Shown here one piece after another: positions 17,965-25,916 of a stretch of 64,000 nucleotides of DNA. Source of the DNA: Hominisplanchenecus murintestinalis (GTDB lineage Bacteria; Bacillota; Clostridia; Lachnospirales; Lachnospiraceae); contig SRZB01000002.1 in the NCBI GenBank assembly GCA_004793585.1, forward strand, positions 186,001 to 250,000, written 5' to 3'. Under the pieces are notes generated by a model. It made no database searches and was not told where the DNA came from. It worked only from the letters and a program-made list of their open reading frames with translations. Position 1 is the first letter of the stretch; each line of letters starts with the position of its first letter. The translations under genes were made by a program, and so were the position numbers.

Positions 17965-17991
17965 TTATCGACCGTAACGACATAAAACTTA
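17965..17991 (-). promoter_or_regulatory. Possible sigma-28-type promoter of the glycan island
   Basis: On the minus strand TAAGTTTT, 11 bases, then GTCGATAA, about 80 bases before the methyltransferase start. The -10 element matches sigma-28 consensus at 7 of 8 positions; the -35 differs from that of the flagellin promoters. If real, the island is expressed with late flagellar genes. Confidence 0.42.
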
Positions 17992-18061
17992 ACGTTTTCC
18001 GCCCTTTTACCTCCGTGGCAGAGTCATACATCCCTTCATCAAAGGCTTCCGCAGAACAAGA

Positions 18062-19417
18062 TTACATCAGCCGGACAAGCCCGGTATATGAAGCGCCTTC
18101 TGCCGCCTTCTTCACAAACTCCGCCGCCTCCGGCTGGAGCAGATCATAGAGACTGCCAAGAAATGCCTGCACCTGCGCCGGAGACGCCGCTTTCCCTGGC
18201 GTTCCTACCGCTCTTGCGCGCTCTTCATCTGTCTTGAATGCCAGCAGCAGCTCCTGCAGCGTTCCCATCCGCCAGGGATCAACCCTCAAGACTGCCACCG
18301 CACAGTTTACGCATTGCTCTAAATCTCCACTTTCAAAATGGCATACTGCCAGCAGCTCCCATACCCGCATCAGATTGTGGGTAAGCATGATTGCCTTATT
18401 CTCACTACCATACAAATCCAGCAGCGTCAGCGCTCTCTGCAGATGCTCCGCCCCTTCCTTATAGAGTCCAAGACTTATACACTTCCCGCCCAGGATATAG
18501 TCATAGTCCGGCTCTTTGGGAAAACGCTTTACCGCGGTTTCATATACTTTCTGTACCGCAGAGACATCCTGCCGCATAACATAAATCGCCATCAGATTCC
18601 TAAATATTCCAGAGCACAGCGCATCGTTTTCATCCGGACGTTTTGGCATACAGGAAACCGCCTGCTCATACCACCGGGCGGCTTCTTCCTTATTCCCCTG
18701 CTGGCTGTAGGAATCTCCCAGGCAGGACAGCATCACATGGTCTTTCGGATTGGCTTCCAGCTCTTTCTTAATCAAGGCAATATTTCTTCCGGCTTTATCC
18801 TTCTCCTTCATCTCCGCTTCACTGTAGCCTGTATGCAGGATGGACAGCTCGCCGCCCGCATCCGATTCCCACAATTTCCCATGTTCCACATAGAGCTTCT
18901 CATGAACCCTTCCACGATACCGCAGCCCCGGCTGGTTCCTGAATATCCTTGTCTGTGTACTGGAAAACAGTGTGCCTGTACTCCCGTCTGCCCGAACCGC
19001 TGAAACCCACTGGGTGTTCCCCTGCGGCCCGCCGCTTGAAAGCTCCTCACTGCCCTCCACCTGCACCCATCGGGTGACAAGCGCATTGTACTTTGTCCCC
19101 TCAAGCTTCTCCAGCAGCGGAACAAGACGTTTCGCATCCTCCTCCAAAAAGTATTCATCAGCATCCAAAAACACAATCCAGTCCCCCTGCGCCTGGCTGA
19201 CTGCATAATTTTTGGCCGCCGCAAAATCATCTATCCATTCAAAATGATACACCTTCGCACCCAGACGCCTGGCGATTTCCACTGTGCGGTCTGTGCTCCC
19301 TGTATCCACCACAATCTGCTCCCACATAAAGCTCTTTCCCCAGGAAAGCGCACGCTCAATATTTTTCTCTTCATTTTTCACAATCATACACTGGGAAAGC
19401 CTGATTTCCTTTTTCAA
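18062..19417 (-). CDS. GT2 glycosyltransferase with TPR-like C-terminal half
   Basis: A 451-residue protein. Residues 5-110 are a GT2 domain (CMIVKNEEKNIERALSWGKS, VVDTGSTDRT, FLDADEYF). From about residue 200 it has TPR-like helical repeats (MLSCLGDSYSQQGNKEEAAR, ILGGKCISLGLYKEGAEHLQ). Proteins of this build commonly glycosylate protein side chains, and genes of this type often sit beside flagellin genes. Translation starts at TTG overlapping the previous stop (TTGA), with GGAGG 10 bases upstream. It is 60-70% alike by eye to its upstream neighbour in the GT domain, suggesting tandem duplication. Likely role: first sugar onto flagellin Ser/Thr. Confidence 0.83.
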   Translation of the reverse strand: MKKEIRLSQCMIVKNEEKNIERALSWGKSFMWEQIVVDTGSTDRTVEIARRLGAKVYHFEWIDDFAAAKNYAVSQAQGDWIVFLDADEYFLEEDAKRLVPLLEKLEGTKYNALVTRWVQVEGSEELSSGGPQGNTQWVSAVRADGSTGTLFSSTQTRIFRNQPGLRYRGRVHEKLYVEHGKLWESDAGGELSILHTGYSEAEMKEKDKAGRNIALIKKELEANPKDHVMLSCLGDSYSQQGNKEEAARWYEQAVSCMPKRPDENDALCSGIFRNLMAIYVMRQDVSAVQKVYETAVKRFPKEPDYDYILGGKCISLGLYKEGAEHLQRALTLLDLYGSENKAIMLTHNLMRVWELLAVCHFESGDLEQCVNCAVAVLRVDPWRMGTLQELLLAFKTDEERARAVGTPGKAASPAQVQAFLGSLYDLLQPEAAEFVKKAAEGASYTGLVRLM

Positions 19418-20778
19418 TTTTCCTGTACCTCCTGTCCCATCGCCCTGTCAAAGCTCTCCAGCTCCTGCGGAGCCATAAGCTGACGGAGTTCCTGCACCAG
19501 CCCGTCATACTCGGCTGCCATCGCCGCTTTCAGTACAAAAAGCCTGTCTCTCAACGCCTGGAAGTTATAAAGATTTCCGAGAAAATCCCTCACCTGCGCC
19601 GGAGAGGCAGCCTGATATGCTCCTTTTCCGCCTGTCTGCGCATCCTGCTCATCCTTTAAGAAAGCCAAAAGAAGTGCCTGCAACATACGCATATTCCATG
19701 GATTTGCCCGTAGCAGCGCAGTCGTACAATTCACGCACTGACTCAAATCTCCGATTCCGTAATAGCACAGCGACAAATCTTCCCAGGCTTTCTGGAGATT
19801 GGCAAACAGCAAATCCGTTTTCTGGGTATTTCCAAATTTTTCTAAAAGTCCGATACCACGTTCCAAATGGTATGCTGCATCTTGCAGCCGTCCCAGCCTT
19901 ATATATTCCTCCCCTATCACATAGTCAAAATCTCCGTTCTTCGGAAGGCTCCTGACAGCCTGTTGATATACATTCTCTGCGGCGCTCACATCCCCTTTGA
20001 TTTTTAATAAAATACGCATCAAGTTTTTAAATGTAGCGGCGCTCCGAGCGTCATACTCGCTCAATTCCTCTTTCGTAAGATATACAATTGCTTTTTGATA
20101 CAAGTCAACAGCTTCATCATACCGCTCCAGATTTACATAGCCATCACCGAGATAGCCCATCATAACATAGTTGTCCGGCTCTTCTTCCAGCGTCTTTTCT
20201 ATCAGCGGCACATTTCTTTTGCTTTTGCGTACATCCCCTTCCGCGGACTGAAGATAGCCCGTATGATAGATAGACAAATCCTCCGTCCCATCAATAAACT
20301 GAATCGTTCCACTATCCGAAGCAAGCTCTTCATGAATCCTCCCACGATAGCGCAATCCCGGACGGTTTCGGAATATCCGCATGTAGGTACTGCTCTCAGC
20401 CGCTTTTCCATCTTTATCCAAATGCAGGATATTGGTCATCAGAACTTCATATTTACTATGCTGCAGATCTCTCAAAATCGGCATCAGCTTTGCTACATCT
20501 TCCGGTGGAAAGTATTCATCTGCATCCAGAAACGCGATCCAATCTCCTTTTGCCAGCTCAATCGCATAGTTTTTCGCTGCTGCGAAATCGTCTATCCACT
20601 CGAAATGGTAAACCTTTGCACCCAGCCGCTCTGCAATTTCTACTGTGCGGTCTGTGCTGCCTGTATCTACCACAATCTGCTCGTACATAATATCTTTTCC
20701 CCAGGAAAGCGCCCGTTCAATATTTTCTTCTTCATTTTTTACAATCATACATTGGGAAAGCCTGACTCCCCGTCTCAT
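19414..20778 (-). CDS. GT2 glycosyltransferase with TPR-like C-terminal half
   Basis: About 454 residues, the tandem paralogue of the product at 18062. GT2 domain: CMIVKNEEENIERALSWGKD, DTGSTDRTVEIAERLGAKVY, FLDADEYFPPEDV. TPR-like repeats follow (MMGYLGDGYVNLERYDEAVD, IGEEYIRLGRLQDAAYHLER). The ATG at 20778 has GGGAGGAAA 9 bases upstream and begins MRRGVRLSQC, matching the paralogue; the longer frame to 20823 would cross the flagellin terminator. It lies downstream of flagellin 1 beyond a hairpin terminator, so its own promoter or read-through must feed it. Confidence 0.83.
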   Translation of the reverse strand: MRRGVRLSQCMIVKNEEENIERALSWGKDIMYEQIVVDTGSTDRTVEIAERLGAKVYHFEWIDDFAAAKNYAIELAKGDWIAFLDADEYFPPEDVAKLMPILRDLQHSKYEVLMTNILHLDKDGKAAESSTYMRIFRNRPGLRYRGRIHEELASDSGTIQFIDGTEDLSIYHTGYLQSAEGDVRKSKRNVPLIEKTLEEEPDNYVMMGYLGDGYVNLERYDEAVDLYQKAIVYLTKEELSEYDARSAATFKNLMRILLKIKGDVSAAENVYQQAVRSLPKNGDFDYVIGEEYIRLGRLQDAAYHLERGIGLLEKFGNTQKTDLLFANLQKAWEDLSLCYYGIGDLSQCVNCTTALLRANPWNMRMLQALLLAFLKDEQDAQTGGKGAYQAASPAQVRDFLGNLYNFQALRDRLFVLKAAMAAEYDGLVQELRQLMAPQELESFDRAMGQEVQEN

Positions 20779-20821
20779 ATGCCGTTTCCTCCCTGTTAAT
20801 CTTTGCATTCTTCTATGAATC

Positions 20822-20861
20822 AAAAAGGGTTATTTCTCCGCTTTACACTTTGAAATAACCC
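20822..20861 (-). terminator. Rho-independent terminator after flagellin 1
   Basis: Perfect 10-base inverted repeat GGGTTATTTC/GAAATAACCC with a 15-base loop, followed on the minus strand by TTTTT, about 50 bases past the flagellin stop. Confidence 0.85.
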
Positions 20862-20912
20862 TTTCCCATTTTCATTCTTTACGCAGCCTCTGCTTATATA
20901 GCAAAACTATAT

Positions 20913-21719
20913 TTACTGCAGAAGGCTCAATACGCTCTGCGGCACTGCATTCGCCTGTGCCAGCATAGACTGTGATGCCTGTACAAGAATATTATTCTTT
21001 GTAAATGCCGTAATTTCTTCTGGCATATCTGTATCACGAATACGCGACTCTGCATCTGTAAGATTCTCAGCCGTAACATATAAGTTGTTATACGTAAACT
21101 CCAGTCTGTCTTGTTTTGCACCAAGCTCCGCACGAAACTCAGATACTGTATTAATCGCCGTCCGAATGGTAGACATCGCCGCATTTGCAGCCGATACACC
21201 TGTCACATTCAGAGAACCTCCCAGTATGGCAGATGACATATCACGCGCCTCTACTGTCATGATTTCCGGTGCAGTTGTACCAATCTGAAGCTGCGTACTA
21301 GCCGCTCCTTTCAATGTATACACACCATTAAAATTTGTATTTGCCGAAATACGGTCTATTTCATCCAGCAGCTCGTCAACTTCTGCCTGAATATTTTTCT
21401 GTGCCACACTATTATACGTACCATTTGCACCCTGGGTTGCCAGCGTACTCATACGCTGAAGCATCGCATGAATCTCCGTCAGGCCGCCCTCCGCAGTTTT
21501 AATTAACCCTACTGCCTCCTGTGCATTCCTTGCAGCCTGATTCAATCCCCTAATCTGCGCCCTCATATTCTCGGAAATCGCCAAGCCTGCCGCGTCGTCA
21601 CCGGCGCGGTTGATTCTGTAACCGGAAGATAATTTTTCCAGATTTCCATTCAATCCCCCCTGGTTAATCCCCAAGTTACGGTATGCAGTAAGCGCGCCAA
21701 TATTATGCTGAACTACCAT
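20913..21719 (-). CDS. hag: Flagellin 1 (divergent copy)
   Basis: A 268-residue flagellin made almost only of the D0/D1 coiled-coil ends; the outer D2/D3 domains are missing. N-terminus: VVQHNIGALTAYRNLGINQ, LSSGYRINRAGDDAAGLAIS. C-terminus: DTDMPEEITAFTKNNILVQA, ending QSVLSLLQ, the export and filament-packing end. The middle (about residues 133-185) is the only variable part and holds Ser/Thr that could be glycosylated. It differs from the two near-identical copies upstream along much of its length. It has its own sigma-28-type promoter, double CsrA-like leader and terminator. Confidence 0.95.
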   Translation of the reverse strand: MVVQHNIGALTAYRNLGINQGGLNGNLEKLSSGYRINRAGDDAAGLAISENMRAQIRGLNQAARNAQEAVGLIKTAEGGLTEIHAMLQRMSTLATQGANGTYNSVAQKNIQAEVDELLDEIDRISANTNFNGVYTLKGAASTQLQIGTTAPEIMTVEARDMSSAILGGSLNVTGVSAANAAMSTIRTAINTVSEFRAELGAKQDRLEFTYNNLYVTAENLTDAESRIRDTDMPEEITAFTKNNILVQASQSMLAQANAVPQSVLSLLQ

Positions 21720-21726
21720 AAAGTAT

Positions 21727-21764
21727 ACCTCCTTGTCTGAAAATATCTGCAGAAACTTCCCTGT
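21727..21764 (-). promoter_or_regulatory. Paired CsrA-like sites in flagellin 1 leader
   Basis: Two sequences close to the CsrA consensus ACARGGAUGU: ACAAGGAGGT at 21727-21736, which is also the ribosome site, and ACAGGGAAGT at 21755-21764. Each matches at 9 of 10 positions. The layout mirrors the two CsrA sites known in the Bacillus subtilis hag leader. Confidence 0.65.
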
Positions 21765-21856
21765 CTCTGCCGCCGTTTATATAAGCCCTTATACACTTGG
21801 CAAATAAATTCTGTAGACCTATACGGATTCCCCCATATACATATCTTACATTACAT

Positions 21857-21884
21857 TTATCGCCGCATTTCCAGAAAAAATAAG
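21857..21884 (-). promoter_or_regulatory. Sigma-28-type promoter of flagellin 1
   Basis: CTTATT, 14 bases, GGCGATAA, about 140 bases before the start codon. The gene-free stretch from 21720 to 22042 holds this promoter, the leader with CsrA-like sites and the flagellin 2 terminator; nothing else was recognised. Confidence 0.7.
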
Positions 21885-21933
21885 CATTTTTTCAAAAACT
21901 TTTTCTCCTGCAACGCATCTTGTATATAAGAGG

Positions 21934-21975
21934 AAAGAGCTATTTCTCTGCTCTTACACTTTGAAATAGCTCTTT
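21934..21975 (-). terminator. Hairpin terminator after flagellin 2
   Basis: Perfect 13-base inverted repeat AAAGAGCTATTTC/GAAATAGCTCTTT with a 16-base loop. The T-run after it on the minus strand is short and broken, so termination may be partial. Confidence 0.7.
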
Positions 21976-22042
21976 CTTATTTTCCTTAATTTACGGAATA
22001 TCAGCTATACAGCTATTTCCCTGTTATTATCAATCTGGGAAA

Positions 22043-22852
22043 TTACTGCAGAAGGCTTAATACGCTCTGCGGTACTGCATTTGCCTGAGCCAGCATAGAC
22101 TGAGAAGCCTGCATAAGAATGTTATTCTTAGTAAATGCAGTAATCTCATCCGGCATATCTGTATCACGGATACGGGACTCAGCGTCTGTCAGGTTCTCAG
22201 CAGTGATATCCAGGTTTGCAATTGTATGCTCAAGCCTGTTCTGCTTAGCACCAAGCTCTGCACGAAACTCAGATACTTTATTGATAGCAGTCTTAATTGT
22301 AGTGATGGCTGCATTTGCAACAGATACACCATTTACTTTAATGCCACTAACACCGATACCTGCTGCTCCCATAGATGCGCCAGTCAGTGTCATTGTCTCG
22401 CCTGCACTCGGTCCAATCTGGAACTGAGCTGTCTTAGCACCGTTCAGTGAGTAAACGCCGTTAAAGTTTGTATTTTCTGCAATACGGTTAATCTCAAGCA
22501 ACAACTCGTCAACCTCTGCCTGGATATTCCCCTGAGCAGTAGTATTATAAGTACCGTTAGCACCCTGGGTAGCCAGTGTTGACATACGCTGAAGCATAGC
22601 GTGAACCTCTGTCAGCGCACCCTCTGCTGTCTTGATTAAGCCGATAGCATCCTCAGCGTTCTTGGAAGCCTGATTCAGACCTCTGATCTGAGACCTCATC
22701 TGCTCGGAAATTGCCAGACCTGCTGCATCATCGCCTGCACGGTTGATTCTGTAACCGGAAGACAGTTTCTCAAGATTGCCGTTCAGACCTGCCTGATTGA
22801 TACCTAAGTTTCTGTAAGAGTTAAGTGCTCCTATATTATGCTGAATTACCAT
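22043..22852 (-). CDS. hag: Flagellin 2
   Basis: A 269-residue D0/D1-only flagellin. Its first 133 residues are identical to flagellin 3 and nearly so in DNA (a single base differs in the first 240 or so bases). They differ in the middle (about 134-190: YSLNGAKTAQF, GVSGIKVNGVSVANA) and are again almost identical to the end. Start supported by AAGGAGG before the ATG. It is transcribed from its own sigma-28-type promoter and closed by its own hairpin. Likely a main filament subunit; the middle is the exposed part. Confidence 0.95.
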   Translation of the reverse strand: MVIQHNIGALNSYRNLGINQAGLNGNLEKLSSGYRINRAGDDAAGLAISEQMRSQIRGLNQASKNAEDAIGLIKTAEGALTEVHAMLQRMSTLATQGANGTYNTTAQGNIQAEVDELLLEINRIAENTNFNGVYSLNGAKTAQFQIGPSAGETMTLTGASMGAAGIGVSGIKVNGVSVANAAITTIKTAINKVSEFRAELGAKQNRLEHTIANLDITAENLTDAESRIRDTDMPDEITAFTKNNILMQASQSMLAQANAVPQSVLSLLQ

Positions 22853-22859
22853 AAAATGT

Positions 22860-22898
22860 ACCTCCTTGTTTTATAAATATCTGCGGGAACTTCCCTGT
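22860..22898 (-). promoter_or_regulatory. Paired CsrA-like sites in flagellin 2 leader
   Basis: ACAAGGAGGT at 22860-22869 covers the ribosome site; ACAGGGAAGT at 22889-22898 runs into the palindrome GGGAAGTTCCC, so its GGA can sit in a hairpin. Both match CsrA consensus at 9 of 10. Confidence 0.68.
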
Positions 22899-22991
22899 CC
22901 CCATCACTATATATGTGGGCCCTGCATATATAGCCAATACCAATGTAAAGTATGAACATTGTATTCCACTTGATTTACCTTACATTTATAT

Positions 22992-23019
22992 CTATCGTCA
23001 TCTTCCAGAAAAATATAAG
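22992..23019 (-). promoter_or_regulatory. Sigma-28-type promoter of flagellin 2
   Basis: CTTATA, 14 bases, GACGATAG, same spacing as the other flagellin promoters. The gene-free stretch 22853-23162 holds this, the leader and the flagellin 3 terminator. Confidence 0.68.
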
Positions 23020-23058
23020 TACTTTTATAAAATTTTTTTTAAATCGTTCTACGTAAAA

Positions 23059-23100
23059 GAAGAGCTGTTTTTCCACTTTTACGCTTCAAAACAGCTCTTC
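23059..23100 (-). terminator. Rho-independent terminator after flagellin 3
   Basis: Perfect 13-base stem GAAGAGCTGTTTT/AAAACAGCTCTTC with a 16-base loop, then TTTTA on the minus strand. Confidence 0.82.
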
Positions 23101-23162
23101 CTCACTTTTCTAATTTGCAAAGCACCAGCTATGCAGCCTTTTTTTCGCTAATATCTGAAAAA

Positions 23163-23972
23163 TTACTGCAAAAGGCTTAATACGCTCTGCGGTACTGCAT
23201 TTGCCTGAGCCAGCATAGACTGAGAAGCCTGCATAAGAATATTATTCTTTGTGAACTGTGTAATCTCATCCGGCATATCTGTATCACGGATACGGGACTC
23301 AGCGTCTGTCAGGTTCTCAGCAGTGATATCCAGGTTTGCAATTGTATGCTCAAGCCTGTTCTGCTTAGCACCAAGCTCTGCACGGAACTCAGATACTGTA
23401 TTAATAGCAGCCTTAATCGTAGTAATTGCCGTATTTGCTGCTGTCACGCCTGTTACATCAAGGCTATTAACACCAATACCTTTTGCACCCATAGATGCAC
23501 CTGTAAGAGTCATTGTCTCGCCTGCACTTGGTCCAATCTGGAACTGAGATACGCTAGTTCCCTTCAATGTATAAACGCCATTAAAGTTTGTATTTTCTGC
23601 AATACGGTTAATCTCAAGCAACAGCTCGTCAACCTCTGCCTGGATATTCCCCTGAGCAGTAGTATTATAAGTACCGTTAGCACCCTGGGTAGCCAGTGTT
23701 GACATACGCTGAAGCATAGCGTGAACCTCTGTCAGCGCACCCTCTGCTGTCTTGATTAAGCCGATAGCATCCTCAGCGTTCTTGGAAGCCTGATTCAGAC
23801 CTCTGATCTGAGACCTCATCTGCTCGGAAATTGCCAGACCTGCTGCATCATCGCCTGCACGGTTGATTCTGTAACCGGAAGACAGTTTCTCAAGATTGCC
23901 GTTCAGACCTGCCTGATTGATACCTAAGTTTCTGTAAGAGTTAAGTGCTCCAATATTATGCTGAATTACCAT
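23163..23972 (-). CDS. hag: Flagellin 3
   Basis: A 269-residue near twin of flagellin 2, with identical ends and a distinct centre (YTLKGTSVSQF, GVNSLDVTGVTAANT). The D2/D3 domains are absent. The pattern of very high DNA identity at both ends and a divergent middle points to recent duplication or gene conversion. It is the first flagellin in the order of transcription. Ser/Thr-rich centre segments are candidate glycan sites for the three TPR-type glycosyltransferases that flank the cluster. Confidence 0.95.
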   Translation of the reverse strand: MVIQHNIGALNSYRNLGINQAGLNGNLEKLSSGYRINRAGDDAAGLAISEQMRSQIRGLNQASKNAEDAIGLIKTAEGALTEVHAMLQRMSTLATQGANGTYNTTAQGNIQAEVDELLLEINRIAENTNFNGVYTLKGTSVSQFQIGPSAGETMTLTGASMGAKGIGVNSLDVTGVTAANTAITTIKAAINTVSEFRAELGAKQNRLEHTIANLDITAENLTDAESRIRDTDMPDEITQFTKNNILMQASQSMLAQANAVPQSVLSLLQ

Positions 23973-23979
23973 AAAATGT

Positions 23980-24018
23980 ACCTCCTTGTTTAATAAATGT
24001 CTATGGGAACCTCCCTGT
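23980..24018 (-). promoter_or_regulatory. Paired CsrA-like sites in flagellin 3 leader
   Basis: ACAAGGAGGT at 23980-23989 overlaps the ribosome site; ACAGGGAGGT at 24009-24018 runs into TTCCC, which can pair with GGGA. Same layout as in the other two flagellin leaders. Confidence 0.68.
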
Positions 24019-24113
24019 CCCCACCACTACGTATGCGGGCCCTGCACGTGTAGCTAATATAACTGTAAAGTATAAACTGTAGTATTTCCACTTGATTTAC
24101 CTTACATTTATAT

Positions 24114-24141
24114 CTATCGTCACTGCCTTGGAAAATATAAG
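24114..24141 (-). promoter_or_regulatory. Sigma-28-type promoter of flagellin 3
   Basis: CTTATA, 14 bases, GACGATAG, between the flagellin start and the stop of the next glycosyltransferase gene. Confidence 0.68.
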
Positions 24142-24158
24142 CGTTTTTCTTAGAAAAA

Positions 24159-25244
24159 TTAAACTTTTTTTTCCAGATTTTTCATCTGCCGGAGAGCCGG
24201 CCCATATCCCTCTTCTGCCGCAGCCTGGTAACAGCGGATAGCCTGTTCTATCTGCCCGGACACTTCATACCATACTCCCAGATTATAATTTGCCAGGAAA
24301 GATCCTGTACCGACCACGCCTCTGCTCCAGGGCTGCTCCCCGATTTCCAGACACCGCAGATAACATTCCTGAATCTTCGGAAGATATTTCAGGTATCTGT
24401 GAACATCCGACAGTACCAGTTTCATATAAAAAAGTCCGCACACAAACATAAAATCCGACAGCCGCGCAAGTTCTTTTTCTTCCTTCTGAATCACTTCCAA
24501 TGCTTCCAGCAACGCTCTCCCGTCCCCTGCATCCATCAGCGTATACAGAAACAGCACGATTCCCTGTCTGCGGTACTCTGCTCCCCGGGGCGAAATCCGA
24601 TAAAATTCCCTGAAATGCACCAGGCTCTCCTGTGTTTTCTTCAAGTTTCGCAGCGTATATGCAAGCTGAAACCGGCAATAACCATCTCCAGGATTCTCTT
24701 TTACCATCCGCTCCAGATAAGGAAGATTCCGCTCCCCCTTATCTACATATAAATAGCCATCATGATCGATGGCCAAAGGAAGTAAAAAACAAGGATAAGA
24801 TGTATCCGGCTGCTCGTGGATAATCCCTCGATAACAGACTCCCCGTGGGAGCAGCCGTGGGAGTACATCGGTACTCACCCGGATTTCCTCTCCATCTTGA
24901 TAGGAATTGTATAATAGTACGCCTCCTATCCATTGCTCTTCGTGTTTCTGAATGTTTCTTTCTATTTCATCCCTGCTGCATGGCCGAAGAATCTCATCAC
25001 CATCCAGCACCAGATTCCAATCAGCATCCGAATGGGACAGCGCAAAGTTCCTGGCGGCCGAAAAATCACCTATCCACGGAAACTCCAGCACCTGCGCTCC
25101 CATCCGGGATGCAATCTCCCGCGTGGCGTCATCCGATCCTGTATCAGCGATAATCATATGATCTACCAGAGGCTTTGCCGCCCTTAAGCACTTCTCCAGC
25201 GTACGTTCTTCATTTTTTACAATCATTACAAGATTCAGCTTCAT
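24159..25244 (-). CDS. GT2 glycosyltransferase with TPR-like C-terminal half
   Basis: A 361-residue relative of the products at 18062 and 19414. GT2 motifs: LVMIVKNEERTLEKCLRAAK, IADTGSDDATREI, LVLDGDEIL (a DGD variant of their DAD). The C-terminal half has TPR-like helices (CRFQLAYTLRNLKKTQESLV, LGVWYEVSGQIEQAIRCYQA). It sits just upstream of the flagellins in the order of transcription and after the PilZ gene. Likely a flagellin glycosyltransferase; the acceptor is inferred from place only. Confidence 0.82.
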   Translation of the reverse strand: MKLNLVMIVKNEERTLEKCLRAAKPLVDHMIIADTGSDDATREIASRMGAQVLEFPWIGDFSAARNFALSHSDADWNLVLDGDEILRPCSRDEIERNIQKHEEQWIGGVLLYNSYQDGEEIRVSTDVLPRLLPRGVCYRGIIHEQPDTSYPCFLLPLAIDHDGYLYVDKGERNLPYLERMVKENPGDGYCRFQLAYTLRNLKKTQESLVHFREFYRISPRGAEYRRQGIVLFLYTLMDAGDGRALLEALEVIQKEEKELARLSDFMFVCGLFYMKLVLSDVHRYLKYLPKIQECYLRCLEIGEQPWSRGVVGTGSFLANYNLGVWYEVSGQIEQAIRCYQAAAEEGYGPALRQMKNLEKKV

Positions 25245-25253
25245 ATTCTTCCT

Positions 25254-25868
25254 TTATCTGATATCAAGTTCTCCCGTGTGTAACTGACGCTGGTATACAA
25301 ACTGCCGGATATCCATTTCCGCTCCCTCAGGCAAGTCCGCAAACCGGCATCCATAGCCAAAATAATCATCCGTGATTCTCTTTGCCCAAAGCGTCACTGC
25401 CTGCAGCTTCCAGTTCTTTCCCACAAAATTGTGATAGAATGAAAAAAGCTCATTCTTACTCATAGGCTTTGAGGTCGTAATGTACACACCCCCGGCGCTG
25501 ATATTCTCTATGACACCGTAGAAATCTCCCTGCTTTGCCGAGCTGAACAGTTTCTCCAGCTTCAGCTTTACCCGAATATCTTTCTGCCGCTGTACAGTCT
25601 CAAGCACCTTCAGTATTTTACATCTGCCTTCCCAGGCTTCCTTTCTTTGCAGATAGTTTGGATTCTTTCGGAATGTAATCTCACAGAAAGTTCGCAAATA
25701 CCCCAGCTGCGTATCAAAAAAATCCACGAGAAGCTTGCCCTTCGCAAATTCCGGATTCTTTTCAAAATAAAGCATAATGGACTCCCCGGCAACTTCCACC
25801 CGGCCTTTCATCAGAATCTTCCCGCCTGGTCCATACAAAATACATCTCTCACATTCTTTCAAAACCAT
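25254..25868 (-). CDS. PilZ-domain protein, YcgR-like
   Basis: About 204 residues. The C-terminal half is a PilZ domain: ENISAGGVYI gives the NxSxxG motif, and GYGCRFADLP the following strand pair. The usual RxxxR motif is not clear; the nearest is RQKDIR, one residue longer, so c-di-GMP binding is likely but not certain. The N-terminal half resembles the YcgR-N/flagellar brake domain. The ATG at 25868 has AAGGAGG 11 bases upstream; the ATG at 25895 lacks a ribosome site. A role as c-di-GMP-responsive motor brake or glycan regulator is inferred from position. Confidence 0.78.
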   Translation of the reverse strand: MVLKECERCILYGPGGKILMKGRVEVAGESIMLYFEKNPEFAKGKLLVDFFDTQLGYLRTFCEITFRKNPNYLQRKEAWEGRCKILKVLETVQRQKDIRVKLKLEKLFSSAKQGDFYGVIENISAGGVYITTSKPMSKNELFSFYHNFVGKNWKLQAVTLWAKRITDDYFGYGCRFADLPEGAEMDIRQFVYQRQLHTGELDIR

Positions 25869-25916
25869 AGAAGCAAACACCTCCTTCTTATACATAAAGT
25901 ATCCGTCATATACCGA

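Noticed and set aside
22043-23972. Direct repeats that could suggest a mobile element
   Set aside because: The repeated DNA is the coding ends and leaders of two flagellin genes; no transposase or terminal inverted repeats.
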